Below are positions 61,756-63,147 of a DNA stretch of 63,147 nt, in pieces. A model generated the notes under the pieces. It did not search any database. It was not told the origin of the DNA and saw only the letters and a list, made by a program, of their open reading frames with translations. This DNA is from an uncultured SAR116 cluster alpha proteobacterium. Lineage in GTDB: Bacteria > Pseudomonadota > Alphaproteobacteria > Puniceispirillales > Marisalimonadaceae. Position numbers and translations under genes: made by a program. The stretch lies in contig CACCZR010000009.1 in the NCBI GenBank assembly GCA_902550555.1, positions 1 to 63,147 on the forward strand, given 5' to 3'. How positions within the stretch are numbered: the first letter of the stretch is position 1; every line of letters starts with the position of its first letter.

Positions 61756-62259
61756 ATGAAAAATAAAATTGTTATAGCTGTTGGTTCAAATATAAATAGT
61801 GCAGAGGGTATAGGGCCTATAAAAAATTGTAATAATGCTATTAATGAACTTTCTAAATTTAATATAAATATAGTTCAAAAATCATCTTGGTATTTAAGTG
61901 AACCTATCCCTAAAAGTTCGCAGCCTAAATTTTATAATTCAGTTGTATTGTGTTATGCAAACTACAGCGCTGATAAAATACTTAAAATTATCCAAATTAT
62001 AGAGCAAAAATTTGGACGAATAAGAATTTTTAAAAATATGCCAAGATGTATTGACCTTGACATCATTTCATTTAATGAAAATGTAAAAAAATCATTACTA
62101 TTAACTGTTCCTCATCCTAGGATGCACTTAAGAAAATTTGTTTTATTACCACTTTTTGAACTAGATGCCAACTGGGTACATCCATTATTAAAAAAGAACA
62201 TTAAATTTTTTTTAGAACAAGTAAAATGCCAAAAAATTAAAAAATTAAAAATTGATTGA
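61756..62259 (+). CDS. folK: 2-amino-4-hydroxy-6-hydroxymethyldihydropteridine pyrophosphokinase
   Basis: A 167-residue HPPK for folate synthesis. AVGSNINSAEGIGPIKN is the N-terminal motif, SEPIPKSSQPKFYNSVV the substrate loop, and GRIRIFKNMPRCIDLDIISF the ATP/magnesium site with the two Asp residues. Length is normal. It is divergent from the glycosylase gene with about 30 bp between the starts, and lies 42 bp before rpoZ. Confidence 0.92.
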   Translation: MKNKIVIAVGSNINSAEGIGPIKNCNNAINELSKFNINIVQKSSWYLSEPIPKSSQPKFYNSVVLCYANYSADKILKIIQIIEQKFGRIRIFKNMPRCIDLDIISFNENVKKSLLLTVPHPRMHLRKFVLLPLFELDANWVHPLLKKNIKFFLEQVKCQKIKKLKID

Positions 62260-62301
62260 TTTTTTTAATTAAAACTATTAATGAATTAATCAGAGGTATT
62301 T

Positions 62302-62688
62302 ATGGCAAGAGTAACGGTTGAAGACTGTATTGAAAAAGTTCAAAATAGATTTGAATTAATTATCGCTGCATCGCAAAGAGCAAGAGAAATTTCTAACGGA
62401 GTTCAAATTGAAGTTGACAAAGATAACGACAAAAATACAGTAATATCATTAAGAGAAATTGGTGATGGTGCAATAACTTATGATGATTTAAAAGAAAGAT
62501 ATCTTAAGTCTCTTCAAAAGGTTGTAGTGAATAATGATGAAGATGAAGAGAATGATATAGAAGAAGAATTTTCAAGTTATTTAAATCAAGAAGAAACTGA
62601 TCAAAACTTAAATCCAAATAATTTTTTTAAAAATACCGAAGATTCGTTTGAAGACGTTTCAGATGAATTAATTAGAAAAGAAGAATAG
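62302..62688 (+). CDS. rpoZ: RNA polymerase omega subunit
   Basis: A 128-residue omega subunit. [30 protein letters not shown] is the conserved core (shown here over residues 2-31), and [21 protein letters not shown] follows. The acidic C-terminal tail (about 75-128, many Asp, Glu and Asn) is typical of alphaproteobacterial omega. A ribosome site CAGAGGTATTT precedes the ATG. It is followed by the rel gene. Confidence 0.95.
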   Translation: MARVTVEDCIEKVQNRFELIIAASQRAREISNGVQIEVDKDNDKNTVISLREIGDGAITYDDLKERYLKSLQKVVVNNDEDEENDIEEEFSSYLNQEETDQNLNPNNFFKNTEDSFEDVSDELIRKEE

Positions 62689-62739
62689 CATAATTTATTA
62701 AATTCGTTATAATTTTGAAAGAACTTTTTCAGAAATTAT

Positions 62740-63147
62740 ATGCTTGACACAAAATTTTTTCTAAATTTAAAAAATAAAAATTATATAAAATCTTTAGATT
62801 TAATAAAAAAGGCTTATGATTTCAGTAAGTCTAACCATTTAGGGCAATATAGAGATGATGGAAAAGATTATTTTACTCATCCAATAGCAGTTGCAGAAAT
62901 TCTATCTAACATGGGACTAGACAGTTCCACAATAATTACTGCTTTACTTCATGATGTAGTTGAAGATAGTTCTGTAACTATCCAAGATATAAAAAAAATA
63001 TTTGGATTAGAGATTAGTAAGCTAGTTGATGGTGTAACAAAATTAACAAAAATTGAACTTAAATTTGGATTAGCTCAAGCTGAGAATTTTAGAAAATTGT
63101 TAATCTCTTCTTCTGACGACATTAGGGTGTTACTTGTTAAATTAGCT
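62740..63147 (+). CDS. RelA/SpoT-type (p)ppGpp synthetase/hydrolase, partial (N-terminus)
   Basis: The first 136 codons are present; the gene runs past the end of the window. The HD hydrolase domain is clear: DDGKDYFTHPIAVAEIL with His47, LLHDVVEDS with His71-Asp72 and Glu75-Asp76, then DGVTKLTKIEL. These are the manganese-dependent ppGpp hydrolase residues, so the protein is a bifunctional Rel as usual in Alphaproteobacteria. It starts 51 bp after rpoZ, the classic rpoZ-rel pair. Confidence 0.93.
   Translation, partial: MLDTKFFLNLKNKNYIKSLDLIKKAYDFSKSNHLGQYRDDGKDYFTHPIAVAEILSNMGLDSSTIITALLHDVVEDSSVTIQDIKKIFGLEISKLVDGVTKLTKIELKFGLAQAENFRKLLISSSDDIRVLLVKLA

Overview
This window is AT-rich DNA (roughly 30% GC by eye). 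It looks like the chromosome of a free-living, streamlined marine alphaproteobacterium, in the general style of the SAR11, HIMB59 or AEGEAN-169 lineages, though I cannot place it more finely. The reasons are the tight gene packing with many 1-15 bp gaps or overlaps, the TPP riboswitch, the DUF2842 and CoxG/ETF-QO content, and the right-hand core block dapA-smpB-UDG-folK-rpoZ-rel. There are no rRNA genes, CRISPR arrays or recognisable transposases.

Left part (1-16.9 kb). A partial BT1-like transporter is followed by a small catabolic operon (VOC protein, Bcr/CflA-type MFS pump, TauD/TfdA oxygenase, amidohydrolase). Next come an unknown tandem ferredoxin-fold protein, a HisC-like aminotransferase, and a sugar-acid run: semialdehyde dehydrogenase, 2-keto-3-deoxygalactonate kinase dgoK and KDPGal aldolase dgoA. 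A MarR-EmrA-EmrB efflux set follows with a 15-bp tandem repeat in front of the regulator. A homocysteine methyltransferase, a MoxR/VWA pair and a hotdog thioesterase close this part.

Middle part (16.9-30.6 kb). ETF-QO is followed by a long minus-strand series. It begins with thiX-like and thiY genes separated by a clear TPP riboswitch. It continues into a Mrp-type cation/proton antiporter operon whose order is E-F-G-A(C-terminal)-B-C-D-D-X-D, and ends with CoxG, a 42-residue membrane protein and a NifU/SufU-like protein. A histone-deacetylase-family gene, a DUF192 gene and tRNA-Pro(TGG) lie on the plus strand.

Island (30.6-34.3 kb). Directly 3' of tRNA-Pro lie four tightly packed minus-strand genes with clearly higher GC and CGN-type arginine codons: a two-repeat DUF1538 membrane protein, two PII-like proteins and a coiled-coil protein. 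The far side carries a decayed same-orientation copy of tRNA-Pro. This is my main candidate for an undescribed system: a PII-controlled transporter of unknown substrate on a tRNA-associated island.

Right part (34.4-63.1 kb). A Liv-type ABC transporter with an amidase, a glutaredoxin-DinB fusion and a HIBADH-family reductase come first. They are followed by an ArsJ/GAPDH arsenate-detoxification pair placed back to back with pstS-pstCAB-phoU, with a Pho-box-like site between them. Then come a D-amino-acid-dehydrogenase-like gene, MFS, VOC and SDR genes, a TauD gene broken at an A8 run, a PQQ-type sugar dehydrogenase, a 46-residue DUF2256 protein, TauE, a nitroreductase and a threonine-dehydratase-like gene. 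The window ends with dapA, smpB, a UDGb-type glycosylase, folK, rpoZ and the start of a rel/spoT gene.
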